Made by a program: the position numbers and the translations under genes
Notes under the pieces: model-generated
What the model was told of the DNA's origin: nothing
Database searches by the model: none
The model's input: the letters and a program-made list of their open reading frames with translations, nothing else
Assembly (NCBI GenBank): GCA_045538465.1
Contig: JAZSRK010000001.1
Span: 1 to 37,378 of the forward strand
Direction: 5' to 3'
Origin: Limiplasma sp045538465
GTDB taxonomy: Bacteria > Bacillota > Clostridia > Christensenellales > Aristaeellaceae
Length of the DNA: 37,378 nucleotides
Shown: positions 22,479 to 29,711 of the stretch, in pieces
Numbering within the stretch: position 1 is the first letter of the stretch
Layout of the letters: the number at the start of each line of letters is the position of its first letter

Positions 22479-24308
22479 TTATTGGGTGCGCAGCTGCTTT
22501 GCGTACCAGCGCACCATATCCCGAATGCGCCACAGCTCCGACTCCCGGCTTACCTGATGCCACAGTTTCTCGTAGTTGTACAGCCAGCGCTCCAAACGCT
22601 CGGCCAGTGCAGCATCCCGCCGCCCCGCCTGCACGGCTGCTCCCGTCAGGTTCCACAGGCGAATGGCTTCGCAGGCATTGAGCCAGCAAGGCAGAATGCT
22701 TCTCTGGGCTGTATCCATCGCCATCGTGCATTCCCGCAGTTCCTGCTCGATCAGACTTATCCGGCGCTCAGCTTCTTCCACACCGGATAGATCCAGCTGA
22801 CCGAACTCATCCGTACAAGTAGGCTCGCCATGACCGATGGTATGGTCTCGGTGCTCCACCAGATGCCACCAGTCGCACACATCCAGATCCTGAAGCTGCG
22901 CCAGCAAGCCTACCGCACGCCCGCTGCGGTCGCTGTAAGCAAGGCGGGAGATATCCTGCATCATAACATCAAAAGGTACTTTTTGCTCACTCCAACTGAA
23001 ATGGGCGCCAATGATCATACCGGGCAAAGAAAAGCGCGGGTCGTTGATATGCCCGAAGTCGCCCCAATCCGTATTGAGCAGACCGGCGGCGCCGTATCGG
23101 TGACCATAAGCAGCCATGCGGGAGATATTTTCGTAGCTATGAGGAATGCGGTTCATCCAGCGGTTCCACCCCTGCACACCCGGGCACACATATTGCTGTG
23201 CCCCAGCCTGCGCCAGAATGCGGGTCGAATCCTCGGTCTCATCAGCACTATAACCCCAATTGAGGCAGATGGTGCCCTTGGGCAGCGCCTCCAAGGCCTG
23301 CTGGTGCTGCACCACCACATCGCCCCAGAACATGGGCGTACTGCCCAACGCTTCTACCAATGTGCATAGCTTGCGCACATAGTCGATATAGTACCTTCCC
23401 TCTCCGGCGGCTTCCATGGCAGCCTTGCCCCGTCCCTTGCCCAGATCGAAGGTCTCATCTGCACAAATGTTGAAACGGCGGGAACGGAACAGCGGCAGAT
23501 ACTCCCGCAGCATCTTTTCCACCAGCGCAAACCCACGGGGGTCTGCAATATTCAGGGTGTGGTGGCGCATACGGTGCGGCATGGTGGAGGGCATGCGCCC
23601 TGCTGCCTCCAGCTCGCAAAGCTCATTGTACGATTGCGTATTCAGCAATTCGAACAGGTGCCCGAAACTGGACATGGACGGTACCAGCTCGATCTGACGC
23701 TTCGCGCAGTAATCGTCAAACAGCATAATATCCTGCGCCGTCAACGGCTGCGCAATATCCCAGATCTCGGTCAGTTCATTAAATAGGAAGCTATGCTCCA
23801 CATACAACTGCAGCTGGTTCAATTTATAGAAACAAGCTTCATCTGCCAAATGCTTTAACCATTCAAGGGTCGGGGTGCGCCCGCGGGTCACATCGTGGTA
23901 AAAACCACGATGGGCAAAAGCAGGTGCATCCTCCACAGAAAGCGCCGGAAGATTTACGCCGCTCTGGCGCACGACTTGCCTGAGGGTCTGCAGCCCCCAG
24001 AATGCACCCCGCAGACCTCCTGTGATCTGCACCCCTTCGGGGGCAATGCTAAGACGATAGGCTTCGGAATCGTCGTTATCCTGCACCAATACGCAGATAT
24101 CCCCCGCTTGCCCGCTGCCCCGTAAAATGGCAGTTTCGATACCAGTGGCGCAGACGATCTCCTGCTTAAGCTGCGAAAGGCCTTCAACAAGCGCTGCATC
24201 CTTCTGCCTGCATTGCGTAGAGGCTTGCAGCACCAAACGGGTATAGGGGGTAATGGGGAAAAAGCCAGTTTCAAACGTAAGTGCTTTGGGGCGTGGCAAA
24301 AGGATCAT
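22479..24308 (-). CDS. GH20-like beta-N-acetylhexosaminidase
   Basis: A 609-residue protein. Residues about 1-125 form the small alpha/beta domain found ahead of the GH20 barrel (YRLSIAPEGVQITGGLRGAFWGLQTLRQ). Residues about 130-460 are the TIM barrel, beginning with HRGFYHDVTRG and carrying the Asp284-Glu285 pair in FNICADETFDLG, the catalytic pair of GH20 enzymes that work through the substrate N-acetyl group. The C-terminal 150 residues are helical. No signal peptide is seen, so it should act in the cytoplasm on imported sugars. It removes terminal GlcNAc or GalNAc in known relatives; the precise linkage is unknown. It is transcribed divergently from the GH120-like gene. It fits a xylan locus poorly, which hints at a broader glycan diet. 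Confidence 0.85.
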   Translation of the reverse strand: MILLPRPKALTFETGFFPITPYTRLVLQASTQCRQKDAALVEGLSQLKQEIVCATGIETAILRGSGQAGDICVLVQDNDDSEAYRLSIAPEGVQITGGLRGAFWGLQTLRQVVRQSGVNLPALSVEDAPAFAHRGFYHDVTRGRTPTLEWLKHLADEACFYKLNQLQLYVEHSFLFNELTEIWDIAQPLTAQDIMLFDDYCAKRQIELVPSMSSFGHLFELLNTQSYNELCELEAAGRMPSTMPHRMRHHTLNIADPRGFALVEKMLREYLPLFRSRRFNICADETFDLGKGRGKAAMEAAGEGRYYIDYVRKLCTLVEALGSTPMFWGDVVVQHQQALEALPKGTICLNWGYSADETEDSTRILAQAGAQQYVCPGVQGWNRWMNRIPHSYENISRMAAYGHRYGAAGLLNTDWGDFGHINDPRFSLPGMIIGAHFSWSEQKVPFDVMMQDISRLAYSDRSGRAVGLLAQLQDLDVCDWWHLVEHRDHTIGHGEPTCTDEFGQLDLSGVEEAERRISLIEQELRECTMAMDTAQRSILPCWLNACEAIRLWNLTGAAVQAGRRDAALAERLERWLYNYEKLWHQVSRESELWRIRDMVRWYAKQLRTQ

Positions 24309-24351
24309 GGTGTTTTCTCCCTTCCTTGTCCATGGAACATTTCTACTATCT

Positions 24352-24381
24352 ATTATATTGATGGATGGCCGGTTACGTCAA
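24352..24381 (-). promoter_or_regulatory. Promoter of the GH20-like gene
   Basis: On the minus strand TTGACG (24381-24376) and TATAAT (24357-24352) are separated by 18 bases. Predicted transcription starts near 24345, about 37 bases ahead of the ATG. Confidence 0.65.
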
Positions 24382-24430
24382 GTGACTCCGCAGAAGCATT
24401 TTAACACTGCTCACCAGAAAACGAAGGATA

Positions 24431-24457
24431 TTTTTGACCAAAAAGTTGCATACAATT
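24431..24457 (+). promoter_or_regulatory. Activator-like box shared with the importer promoter
   Basis: TTTTTGACCAAAAAGTTG (24431-24448) resembles TTTTTGTCTAAAAGTTG at 27879-27895 ahead of the importer. Its first T lies 53 bases before the -10 element in both cases. GTTGCATACAATT (24445-24457) also recurs exactly, inverted, at 27935-27947. The neighbouring AraC-family protein is the likely binder. Confidence 0.55.
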
Positions 24458-24460
24458 GCA

Positions 24461-24489
24461 TTGTTGAGTTATGCAGCAGCCTTTATAAT
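24461..24489 (+). promoter_or_regulatory. Promoter of the GH120-like gene
   Basis: TTGTTG (24461-24466) and TATAAT (24484-24489) are separated by 17 bases. The poor -35 fits a promoter needing an activator. Confidence 0.55.
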
Positions 24490-24495
24490 CTAAGC

Positions 24496-24645
24496 ATCAA
24501 ATAACGAATATCCTCTCCTAGCCGCAGTATATTGCTGCGGTCGCAACTGCATTGCGATAAACCATGCTGAGAGAAACATGGCTCATTGCACTAACCCGGA
24601 ACACCTCTGCAAAGCGGTGAATACTTCTCGAAAGGAAAAGATCGT
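24496..24645 (+). promoter_or_regulatory. Structured 5' leader of the GH120-like gene
   Basis: The roughly 150-base leader holds four successive small hairpins: CCGCAG/CTGCGG (24522-24540), TCGCAA/TTGCGA (24541-24557), CCATG/CATGG (24562-24581) and CACC/GGTG (24602-24619). A ribosome binding site (AAAGGAA) follows. It matches no riboswitch class that I can confirm; a CTGAGAG stretch recalls the thiamine riboswitch, but the rest does not. Confidence 0.4.
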
Positions 24646-26595
24646 ATGCAAAAGGATCTATCAGCCATTCTGCCCAATGGCAACTCGTTTGTTTTTTGGG
24701 AAAAAGAATGCAACTACTCTCGGTTTTTACATGTAAATGCTGCCCATCCCGCTGCTTCTGACCAAAACGACGGCACAGAGAACGCCCCCTTTGCCACCAT
24801 CAACCGTGCGGCTCAGCTGGCCACCCCCGGTACTAAGGTCGTGGTACATGCTGGTGTGTACAGAGAATGTGTACATCCTGCTCAGGGCGGTACCGATCCT
24901 GAGCATATGATCTGCTATGAGGCCGATGGCGAAGTCTTCATTCGCGCTTCGGAGGAAGTGCACACCTTTGTGCCCAGCACCGGCTGGCGCCGCAGCGATC
25001 ATTACGGCACAGACAGAGAGACAGAGGGGCTGCAGATCTGGGCGCACCGGCTCGATCCGGATATGTTCCGCGGCTACAATCCTTTCAATGCCGTCAACAT
25101 TCTCCATGACAGATTGTTTATCGAGTACGCCAAGACCGACATGACCACTTACCTGAACCGCCGCGGCTGCGTGTTCTGCGATGGCGTACCGCTTACGCAG
25201 GTACCGCTGTACAATGGGCTTGCACAGGCGGATAATACCTACTGGGTGGAAGCCAACGGGCAGACCGTGCATTTCCGCCTCAAGGATGATGCCGACCCCA
25301 GCCAGCATAGGATCGAGATCACCGTTCGTGAGCAGTGCTTTGCACCGGAGATCCCTTTCTTGAACTACATAAAAGTAAAGGGCTTCATCTGTGAGCACGC
25401 CGCCACCGGCGCGCCCGTACCCCAGCGGGGTGCCATTTCCTGCTACCGGGGACACCATTGGGTGATCGAAGACTGTCAGGTAAACTGGAGCAATGCTTTG
25501 GCGATGGATGTGGGCAACGAGTGCTGGCACCATGAGCATGTACCCGGCGAGATCATCGGGCACAGTGTAGTGCGCGGCTGCCACATCCGGGATGCCGGGG
25601 TTTGCGGCATCGCTGGTTTGTACTCCACCCACATGCTTATCGAAGACAACATCATCGAAGGCACGGGCTGGCAAAAGATGGAGCTCAGCTGGGAGGCCGG
25701 CGCTATCAAGCTGCACAACAGCGTGGACGGCCTCATCCGCCGCAACGTATTCCGCAATACCTTCCGTGCAGACCATCTGTGGCTGGATTGCGGCAACATC
25801 AACAACCGCATTACCTGCAACCTGTTCCTTGACGGCATTGAACAGCGGGAAGCCATTTTTATCGAATGCACCCGTGATGGTGTCAACCTGATCGATAACA
25901 ACATTATCTGGAATGTAGAGGGGCGCTTTGACCCAGCCAAAATCGCCGATGAGCCTGGTTCCTCCGGCTGGTACAAGCTTCGTGAGAACGAAGATGTAAA
26001 CGGCTACGCCATCTACGGCGAAGGCACCGACCGCTTGTACATTGCCCACAACCTGATCGGCAAATGCCGCCATAGCGGCTATTATGCCAAGCCAGTAGGT
26101 TTCCGCATGAGCGGGCTGGAGCGGGGCGGTACCTCCCGCAAGGCTAAGATCTACAACAACATTTTCTACGATTGCGGCGAAGCAGCCATTGTATTCCCCA
26201 CGGCGGACAATTGCGCCGACGGCAACCTGTATGTAAAGATGAAGGGCGGCTATCTGCGGGTGATGTATCCCCAACCGGAGGTATGTCTGCATTTGCCCGC
26301 TTGGCAGGAATTCTGCGGCTTCGACCTTCACGGGCAGCACGCGTGGTTTGACATGGAATTGGATCGGGAAACTGCACAGGTGACCGTATCCACCAGTGTG
26401 CCCGCTCCTACGAGCTACCCCGACCATGTTGAGCGCATCGGCATCAGCCGCGACCCGCAAAGCGTAGCTGCGGTAGAAGCAGACCCCCATGTGGCTTGCG
26501 ATCTAGATGGTATGCCCCGTGGCACCGATACCGTCATGCCCGGGCCTTTCCTGACGCTGGAAGGCGCACATGCCCTCACCCTGCTCAAGAAATAA
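24646..26595 (+). CDS. GH120-like beta-xylosidase (right-handed beta-helix)
   Basis: A 649-residue protein with a right-handed parallel beta-helix. It follows the pattern I recall for GH120 beta-xylosidases such as Thermoanaerobacterium XylC (about 640 residues): an N-terminal DGTENAPFATINRAAQ and VVVHAGVYRECV, then YIKVKGFICEHAATGAPVP, AGAIKLHNSVDGLI, and the pair LWLD (Asp381, nucleophile) and IFIE (Glu407, acid/base). The spacing of the pair is 26 residues here against 23 in XylC, because of a short insertion. It would release xylose from the non-reducing end of short xylo-oligosaccharides. No signal peptide is present, so it works in the cytoplasm on material brought in by the adjacent ABC importer. 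If not GH120 it is a related beta-helix enzyme. Confidence 0.78.
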   Translation: MQKDLSAILPNGNSFVFWEKECNYSRFLHVNAAHPAASDQNDGTENAPFATINRAAQLATPGTKVVVHAGVYRECVHPAQGGTDPEHMICYEADGEVFIRASEEVHTFVPSTGWRRSDHYGTDRETEGLQIWAHRLDPDMFRGYNPFNAVNILHDRLFIEYAKTDMTTYLNRRGCVFCDGVPLTQVPLYNGLAQADNTYWVEANGQTVHFRLKDDADPSQHRIEITVREQCFAPEIPFLNYIKVKGFICEHAATGAPVPQRGAISCYRGHHWVIEDCQVNWSNALAMDVGNECWHHEHVPGEIIGHSVVRGCHIRDAGVCGIAGLYSTHMLIEDNIIEGTGWQKMELSWEAGAIKLHNSVDGLIRRNVFRNTFRADHLWLDCGNINNRITCNLFLDGIEQREAIFIECTRDGVNLIDNNIIWNVEGRFDPAKIADEPGSSGWYKLRENEDVNGYAIYGEGTDRLYIAHNLIGKCRHSGYYAKPVGFRMSGLERGGTSRKAKIYNNIFYDCGEAAIVFPTADNCADGNLYVKMKGGYLRVMYPQPEVCLHLPAWQEFCGFDLHGQHAWFDMELDRETAQVTVSTSVPAPTSYPDHVERIGISRDPQSVAAVEADPHVACDLDGMPRGTDTVMPGPFLTLEGAHALTLLKK

Positions 26596-26610
26596 ATCGT
26601 TTAGTATGAA

Positions 26611-26646
26611 AACGCCGATGAGGCAGTTGTGCTGCTCATCGGCGTT
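26611..26646 (+). terminator. Terminator-like hairpin, copy 1
   Basis: A stem of CGCCGATGAG with CTCATCGGCG, extended by CAG/CTG, lies 16 bases after the GH120-like gene. It is followed by TTCAG rather than a T-tract. The 34 bases 26613-26646 recur with one mismatch at 26855-26888. Confidence 0.6.
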
Positions 26647-26854
26647 CAGACTGTCGAAAAACCTCGGGTGGTGTCGGAGGGTCGTAACCCTCCGACTGTG
26701 ATCCGAAACCAGCGACATGCGCGGTGGTTTCGGAACCCTTGCGAAGCAAGGGCTTCCTATCGCCCTTCGCCGCCCGGCGAGCCGAAGGCGAGTAGGCGAA
26801 GGGTGCAAAACTCGTCAAAAAAACCGCCCCAGGCGGGTTTTTTGACGAACAGAG
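26647..26854. mobile_element. Palindrome-rich non-coding element (MITE- or REP-like)
   Basis: This stretch of about 208 bases carries no plausible gene but five nested or consecutive inverted repeats: GGAGGGT/ACCCTCC (near 26680-26697), CCGAAACCA/TGGTTTCGG (near 26703-26731), CCCTTGC/GCAAGGG (near 26736-26752), CGCCCTTCGCC paired with GGCGAAGGG (near 26760-26803), and AAAAAACCGCC/GGCGGGTTTTTT (near 26818-26844). Its ends, with GTCGAAAAACC at the left and GGTTTTTTGACG at the right, are imperfect inverted repeats. It is flanked by two copies of the same terminator hairpin. A non-autonomous mobile repeat is the best reading. Confidence 0.5.
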
Positions 26855-26892
26855 CGCCGATGAGGCAGTTATGCTGCTCATCGGCGTTTTTG
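26855..26892. terminator. Terminator hairpin, copy 2
   Basis: The second copy of the hairpin keeps the T-tract (GGCGTTTTTG) and lies just before the convergent AraC gene stop, so it is probably the original terminator of the GH120-like gene. Confidence 0.7.
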
Positions 26893-26900
26893 ATCATGGT

Positions 26901-27761
26901 TTATTCGTCCTGTTCCAGTTCCTCTTCGGCAAGAAGATCGCTCTCATCCTCAAGGTCGTCTTCTTCTACATGGATGGCATAGCGGGTGCGGTATTGCTTG
27001 GGTGGCATGCCGCACTGCGCCAAAAACGCTCTGTGGAAGGTACGAGGGTTGCCGTAACCGCACAGGTACACGATCTGCGAAATGGTGTAGCTGGGGTCGC
27101 GCAAAAGGGAGCAGGCCCTATCGATACGCAATGTATTGATGTACTGGCGGAAGTTGATCTTAAGCTGCTGCGAGAAGATATGGGACAAATGAATGCGGCT
27201 GATGCCAAGCGCTTTGGCTGTGTTTTCCAAAGAGAGGGGCTCGGTAAAGTGTTCGGAGATATAATGGAGCACTTGATAAGACAACCCGGATTGCATATAT
27301 TTCTCCAGTGGGTTTAGGTCGATAGCGGTAAATAAATAGGAAAGGAACAGGTGCAGATAGCCAAGCATCAGCGGGTGTCCGGGCTGCTGGGAGAGAAGCT
27401 GTAAACGCTGAATGATCTGGGCAAGCTCATCAGGCTTCTTGTCGCTTTCCAGCAGCGGGTGAGCCACCGTCATGGTACGAAAAGTGTGGGTAAACTCATT
27501 GATGGTATCGGGCGAAAAGATGAGAGCAAGTCCCTTGGCATCTCTGGAGAAATAATCATAGCTGTGTGGAGTGGAAGGAAAGGCCATGGCGACATCGCCT
27601 TCGGATATGGTGATCTGCTTGCCGCCGATGGTCATATATAGGTAGCCTTGCGTTATGCAGACGATCTCTGCCACATCGTGCACATGGGACGGAAATGGTA
27701 CCCCGCAAATATCACCGATGAAAATGTCCTCTGAGCGTTTTTCATAAAATACTGGATTCAT
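26901..27761 (-). CDS. AraC-family transcriptional regulator
   Basis: A 286-residue cytoplasmic regulator. Residues about 15-90 form an AraC-type cupin sensor domain (HVHDVAEIVCITQGYLYMTI, then EGDVAMAFPSTPHSY). Residues about 165-265 are the two helix-turn-helix units, with the standard LSLENTAKALGISRIHLSHIF and IVYLCGYGNPRTFHRAFLAQ, then GMPPKQYR. The C-terminus is strikingly acidic (EEDDLEDESDLLAEEELEQD region). The ATG at 27761 has GGAGG 11 bases upstream. It is divergent from the sugar importer and convergent with the GH120-like gene; both of these carry a similar box upstream of their promoters, so it probably activates them when a xylo-oligosaccharide binds. The ligand is inferred only. 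Confidence 0.92.
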   Translation of the reverse strand: MNPVFYEKRSEDIFIGDICGVPFPSHVHDVAEIVCITQGYLYMTIGGKQITISEGDVAMAFPSTPHSYDYFSRDAKGLALIFSPDTINEFTHTFRTMTVAHPLLESDKKPDELAQIIQRLQLLSQQPGHPLMLGYLHLFLSYLFTAIDLNPLEKYMQSGLSYQVLHYISEHFTEPLSLENTAKALGISRIHLSHIFSQQLKINFRQYINTLRIDRACSLLRDPSYTISQIVYLCGYGNPRTFHRAFLAQCGMPPKQYRTRYAIHVEEDDLEDESDLLAEEELEQDE

Positions 27762-27838
27762 GCTTTGATTAACCTCCTTACATGCCTTGAAACACTGGAA
27801 ACTGCACGCCATCTAAAGTTCAGAAATTAAGTTAATTA

Positions 27839-27867
27839 ATTATATTACAAAACTTTGTAAAAGTAAA
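27839..27867 (-). promoter_or_regulatory. Promoter of the AraC gene
   Basis: On the minus strand TTTACT (27867-27862) and TATAAT (27844-27839) are separated by 17 bases; the leader is about 70 bases. It is back to back with the importer promoter. Confidence 0.6.
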
Positions 27868-27878
27868 GGAAAAGGATT

Positions 27879-27899
27879 TTTTTGTCTAAAAGTTGGACA
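27879..27899 (+). promoter_or_regulatory. Activator-like box of the importer operon
   Basis: TTTTTGTCTAAAAGTTGGACA contains the dyad TGTC-N9-GACA (27883-27899). It sits about 50-60 bases before the predicted transcription start, where class I activators bind, and resembles the box at 24431-24448. Confidence 0.55.
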
Positions 27900-27908
27900 T
27901 AAATACCC

Positions 27909-27937
27909 TTGCCCTAACAATTACATACGTCTATAAT
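27909..27937 (+). promoter_or_regulatory. Promoter of the sugar importer operon
   Basis: TTGCCC (27909-27914) and TATAAT (27932-27937) are separated by 17 bases. The start of transcription is near 27944, about 50 bases before the ATG. Confidence 0.65.
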
Positions 27938-27995
27938 TGTATGCAACGGGAAGATGTTTCCCAAATACCCCAAATAAAAGAGGAGGACAAACCAA

Positions 27996-29642
27996 ATGCG
28001 CAAGATTATTGCTGCTATCCTGGCTATGGTAATGGTTCTGTCTCTGTGCAGCTTTGCTGTTGCCGAGCAGGAACCCATCACCGTCACCGTCTTCCGTGGC
28101 GATCCTGGCGATCAGCCCACTGATGACAACAAGATCTACAAGATGATCGAAGAAGAATTCGGCATCACCTTCGAGATCGAGTACCTCGCTGGCGACTTGG
28201 ACGAGACCCTGACCACCAAGTTGGCCGACACCGTTTACCCCGATCTGTTCGACGGCGGCAACTCTGCTGAGAAGCTGATCAACGCTTTCGCTCTGATCGA
28301 CCTGCTGCCCTACATCACCGAAGAAGGCACCCCCAACCTGTGGAACCACCTGCACAAGGATCCCAGCTTGCTGCCCTCTCTGCTGAATGAGAACGGCGAG
28401 CTGTTCATCATCCCCAACTACGGCATCAACTACGGCGGCCAGATTGTTAACGCTTGCAACGGCCCCGCTTTCTTCATCCAGAAGCAGGTTCTGGCTTGGG
28501 CTGGCTATCCCCAGATCAAGACCCTGGACGAGTACTTCAAGCTGATCGAAGACTTCATCGCTGCTAACCCCACCGATGAAAACGGCGCCAAGTACGAAGG
28601 CTTCGCCATCCTGTGCGAAGACTGGCGTCACTTCTGCCTGATCAACCCCGTACAGCACCTGATGGGTCAGCCCAACGAAGGCGAAGTTTTCATCAACCGC
28701 ACTGCTGATGAAAATGGCGTGTACGCTGTTGAGACCTTCATCGACAAGCCCTATGCTAAGCCCTACTACAAGAAGCTGAACGAAATGTACAACAAGGGCC
28801 TGATCAACCAGGATACCTTCGTCATGACCTATGACCAGTACATCGCTAAGCTGTCCAGCGGCACCGTGCTGGGTATGTTCGACCAGACTTGGGACTTCGG
28901 CCCCGCTACCGACGCTCTGAACGCTGCCGGTATGTACAAGAACACCTACGTGGCTCTGCCCCTGGTATACGACGAGGCTTATGGCTTCGGCGCTATCTCT
29001 GAGCAGTACCTGAACGGCGCTGTGCCCAACAAGGACCGCGGCTTCGGTATCTCCGTTACCTGCGAATATCCCGAGCGTCTGATCGCTCTGTTCGAAGGCC
29101 TGCTGAGCGACAAGTGGCAGACCATCCTGCAGTGGGGTATCGAGGGCGAGGACTACTACGTAGAGAACGGCCGTCTGCTGATGACCAAGGAACAGTACGA
29201 CCAGCGCAGCGATGCTACCTGGAAGATGAGCAACATGGCTCTGTGCATCTGGGAATCCGCTCCCAAGAAGCAGGGCTACATGGAAGATGGCAACACCTGG
29301 GCTCCCGGTGACCAGCCTGAAATCCTGCAGCTGAACATGTCCGACTACGACAAGGAGTTCTTGAAGGCTTACGGCTACGGCAAGTGGGCAGACTTCTTCA
29401 ACGCTCCCTGCGAGTTGGCTCCCTGGGGCGAAGCTTGGCAGATCGACTCCGCTCCCATCGTTGACGATAACAACGAGTTCCTGGCCATCCAGGATCGTAT
29501 GCTGCCCAAGATCATCATGAGCGCTGATGACGCCGAATTCGACGCCAACTGGGATGCTTTCGTTGCTGAAATCACTCCTTACGCTCAGGTGAAGGCCGAC
29601 TTCATGCAGGAAGAAGTTATGAAGCTTGTTAACGCCAACTAA
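27996..29642 (+). CDS. ABC transporter extracellular sugar-binding protein
   Basis: A 548-residue solute-binding protein of the large LplA-like type found with LplB/YtcP permeases. A signal peptide (residues 1-23, MVLSLCSFAVA) precedes the binding domain, which starts EQEPITVTVFRGDPGDQP. Such proteins capture oligosaccharides outside the cell. A Cys is present in LSLC, but the residue before it is Leu, so the lipobox is poor, and an ordinary signal peptidase site after AVA looks as likely. The ribosome binding site AGGAGG precedes the ATG. Codon use is strongly biased (many GCT, AAG and CTG codons), matching high expression. A strong hairpin separates it from the permease genes. The likely ligand is a xylo- or xyloglucan-type oligosaccharide, from the neighbouring enzymes. 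Confidence 0.9.
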   Translation: MRKIIAAILAMVMVLSLCSFAVAEQEPITVTVFRGDPGDQPTDDNKIYKMIEEEFGITFEIEYLAGDLDETLTTKLADTVYPDLFDGGNSAEKLINAFALIDLLPYITEEGTPNLWNHLHKDPSLLPSLLNENGELFIIPNYGINYGGQIVNACNGPAFFIQKQVLAWAGYPQIKTLDEYFKLIEDFIAANPTDENGAKYEGFAILCEDWRHFCLINPVQHLMGQPNEGEVFINRTADENGVYAVETFIDKPYAKPYYKKLNEMYNKGLINQDTFVMTYDQYIAKLSSGTVLGMFDQTWDFGPATDALNAAGMYKNTYVALPLVYDEAYGFGAISEQYLNGAVPNKDRGFGISVTCEYPERLIALFEGLLSDKWQTILQWGIEGEDYYVENGRLLMTKEQYDQRSDATWKMSNMALCIWESAPKKQGYMEDGNTWAPGDQPEILQLNMSDYDKEFLKAYGYGKWADFFNAPCELAPWGEAWQIDSAPIVDDNNEFLAIQDRMLPKIIMSADDAEFDANWDAFVAEITPYAQVKADFMQEEVMKLVNAN

Positions 29643-29658
29643 TTAATTTCTTTCAAGG

Positions 29659-29694
29659 CTATGGGGAGAGACACTTCTCTCCCCATAGTTTTTT
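29659..29694 (+). terminator. Terminator/attenuator between binding protein and permeases
   Basis: CTATGGGGAGAG and CTCTCCCCATAG form a perfect 12-bp stem with a 6-base loop, followed by six T. No promoter is visible between it and the permease at 29712, so it probably lets some read-through pass, giving more binding protein than permease. Confidence 0.85.
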
Positions 29695-29711
29695 CGGAAA
29701 GGGGTACTACT

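Noticed and set aside
24560..24640. Thiamine pyrophosphate riboswitch
   Set aside because: Only a CTGAGAG-like piece and a loose ACCCGGAAC are present; the remaining conserved segments and pairings are missing, and the downstream gene is not thiamine-related.
24727..26490. A 587-codon minus-strand frame opposite the GH120-like gene
   Set aside because: A shadow of the real beta-helix gene, with no motif or start signal.
26623..26990. Small open frames across the palindrome-rich element
   Set aside because: They run through inverted repeats and the AraC 3' end in both strands, with no ribosome site or domain.
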